A DNA stretch of 7,212 nt from Thermomicrobiales bacterium. Lineage in GTDB: Bacteria; Chloroflexota; Chloroflexia; Thermomicrobiales; UBA6265. Below, one piece after another: positions 6,324 to 7,212 of the stretch. Each line of letters begins with the position of its first letter. Within the stretch, counting starts at the first letter, position 1. The notes under the pieces are model-generated. The model did no database searches, was not told the origin of the DNA, and was given only the letters and a program-made list of their open reading frames with translations. The stretch lies in assembly GCA_025928535.1 (NCBI GenBank), contig JAICJJ010000136.1:1-7212 (forward strand), written 5' to 3'. Position numbers and translations under genes: made by a program.

Positions 6324-6329
6324 TATCAT
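6302..6329 (+). promoter_or_regulatory. Weak candidate promoter of the rightward MFS gene
   Basis: TATCAT (6324-6329) matches five of six -10 consensus bases. The best -35 at acceptable spacing is only TTTTCG (6302-6307, 16 nt away). Transcription would begin near 6336, just before the leader hairpin and about 56 nt before the ATG at 6392. The direction and position fit the MFS gene, but the -35 is poor. Confidence 0.3.
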
Positions 6330-6340
6330 CCGTTCGCGAC

Positions 6341-6363
6341 GGCCGCAAGGAGGGAACGCGGCC
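6341..6363 (+). other. Leader hairpin displaying an AAGGAGG loop
   Basis: GGCCGC (6341-6346) pairs perfectly with GCGGCC (6358-6363) and presents the loop AAGGAGGGAAC. The loop holds a near-perfect Shine-Dalgarno sequence with no start codon at a usable distance behind it. It lies a few bases after the start expected from the candidate -10 at 6324. It resembles mRNA-stabilising Shine-Dalgarno-like leaders known in Bacillus, but this is inference from position and sequence only. Confidence 0.4.
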
Positions 6364-6391
6364 AGATCGGGGCCAACGGGAGCGACGGCGA

Positions 6392-6454
6392 ATGGCGCTG
6401 ACAACGGGCAATCGGCTAATCCAGCCCGACCGGCCGAAACCGGCGCGCACCTGA
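6392..6454 (+). pseudogene. Possible broken 5' end of the MFS gene, ended by in-frame TGA
   Basis: An ATG at 6392 with GGGAG (6378-6382) 9 nt before it opens a 20-codon frame (MALTTGNRLIQPDRPKPART), rich in G/C at third positions, that stops at TGA 6452-6454. The same frame then continues unbroken into the MFS protein. It may be the original N-terminus interrupted by a nonsense change such as CGA to TGA, or chance. The alternative is a one-base indel next to the GTG at 6481, as described under the MFS entry. Confidence 0.35.
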
Positions 6455-7212
6455 GGCGACGGCCAACCCGGCGGTCGTCGGTGCGGGTTCTTTTACGGCT
6501 GGGTCGTCGTCGCCGCGCTGACGGTCATGCTGACCGTCGCCAGCGGCGCCCGCTTCCTCTTCGGCGTCGTCCTCAAGCCGATGTCGGAACAATTCGGCTG
6601 GGATCGCGCGTCGTTGACCGGCGCGGTTATGGTCGGCATGCTCGTCCTGTCGATCTTCCAACCGGCGGTCGGCTTGCTCGTCGACCGGGTCGGCCCGAAG
6701 CGCATGCTGGTCGGCGGCTGCGCGCTCCTCGGTCTCTCCCTGCTGCCGCTCTCGCGGGCGACGCAACTCTGGCAGGTCTACCTGATCTACGGGGTCGTCG
6801 TCTCGATCGGCCTCGCCGCGACCAGCCCCGTCAACGCCGCCGCGCTCGTCAGCCGTTGGTTCCACGCCAAACGCGGCGCGGCGATGTCGATCGCCACCTC
6901 CGGGTCCGCCTTCGGCCAGTTGCTCATCGTGCCGGTCGCGACCTGGATTCTGACGCGCACGTCCTGGGAAACGACGTACCGCCTGCTGGCGATCGCGCTG
7001 CTGGCTGGCATGGTTCCAATCGGGCTGATCTTCCTGCGCGACGCCCCGGGGCCGAAAACGACGGAGGAACGCGTCGCGACGGGCGACGGCGTGACGCTCG
7101 GCCGGGCGCTCCGCTCCTTCGATTTCTGGTGTCTCGCCTTCGGTTTCGTCGTCTGCGGCTGGACGATGGCGTTCCCGAACGTCCACTTCATCGCCTGGGC
7201 CGACGACATGGG
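6455..7212 (+). CDS. MFS transporter, oxalate/formate-antiporter-like (partial, 5' end unresolved)
   Basis: This is a secondary membrane transporter read divergently from the ABC operon. The frame is open from after the TGA at 6452-6454 to the window edge. Recognisable protein starts at about 6488 with FFYGWVVVAA, the N-terminal signature of the oxalate/formate-antiporter and monocarboxylate-like MFS groups. MFS motif A follows (GLLVDRVGPKRM, 6671-6706). Segments consistent with seven of the usual twelve transmembrane helices fall in the window, with a polar central loop near 7036-7100. No ATG, GTG or TTG is in frame between the TGA and FYGW; the first in-frame ATG (6527) lies within helix 1 and would remove the signature. 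GTG 6481 would give M-R-V-FYGW if one base were removed. So the gene is either mutated, wrongly assembled, or starts unconventionally. The substrate is unknown, perhaps an organic acid. Confidence 0.8.

Noticed and set aside
5889..6404. 171-codon open frame on the minus strand upstream of and overlapping the isomerase start
   Set aside because: It runs through the promoter and repeats, reads out of frame into the isomerase gene, and shows no family motif.
6236..6454. 72-codon open frame on the plus strand in the intergenic region, starting at 6236
   Set aside because: The stretch before 6392 passes through repeat-like DNA and the leader hairpin and lacks coding character. Only its last 20 codons were kept, as a possible MFS leader.
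6416..7186. 256-codon open frame on the minus strand over the MFS gene
   Set aside because: The translation is an Asp/Arg/Gln-rich string with no domain, whereas the plus strand encodes an MFS protein with FYGW and motif A.

Overview
The window is a GC-rich bacterial segment. It carries one long leftward gene cluster (minus strand, about 5985 down to the left edge) and the beginning of a divergent rightward gene (plus strand, from about 6490 to the right edge). Evidence for the host is indirect: high-GC codon usage, a twin-arginine (Tat) signal on a sugar-binding protein that has no lipobox cysteine, and an intergenic segment with a word (CCCTCGACTTCGCTCGGG) that I associate with intergenic repeats of Chloroflexota such as Thermomicrobia. 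I offer that lineage only as a tentative guess.

The leftward cluster reads, in order of transcription: (1) an AP-endonuclease-2-like TIM-barrel sugar isomerase/epimerase (5985-5062, GTG start); (2) a Gfo/Idh/MocA NAD(P)-dependent oxidoreductase (5046-3913); (3) a Tat-exported family-1 ABC solute-binding protein (3769-2420); (4) a MalF/UgpA-type permease (2328-1366); (5) a MalG/UgpE-type permease (1343-495); (6) a MalK/UgpC-type ATPase that starts inside the stop of gene 5 (ATGA overlap) and leaves the window at base 1. Together they make a complete CUT1-type importer core for a sugar, polyol or glycoside, plus two cytoplasmic enzymes that probably oxidise and rearrange or cleave the imported compound. 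The substrate cannot be read from the sequence. A candidate promoter (TTGACA, 17 nt, TAGGCT) lies about 75 nt upstream of gene 1.

The most notable unlisted structure is in the intercistronic gaps. The gap after the binding-protein gene holds a hairpin of about 25 bp whose only non-Watson-Crick positions are G-U pairs in the minus-strand transcript. The gap between the two permease genes holds a perfect 14-bp hairpin with a 4-nt loop. Neither has a U-tract, so they look like RNA stability or processing elements that set the ratio of binding protein to membrane subunits, not terminators.

The interval 5986-6454 is non-coding. It contains the leftward promoter, a tandem AGTCG-type repeat just upstream of it, a repeat-like segment, and a weak rightward promoter with a leader hairpin displaying an AAGGAGG sequence. 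The rightward gene is an MFS transporter of the oxalate/formate-antiporter or monocarboxylate-like type. Its N-terminal FYGW motif is intact, but no in-frame start codon lies between an in-frame TGA (6452-6454) and that motif, so its 5' end is either broken or mis-sequenced.
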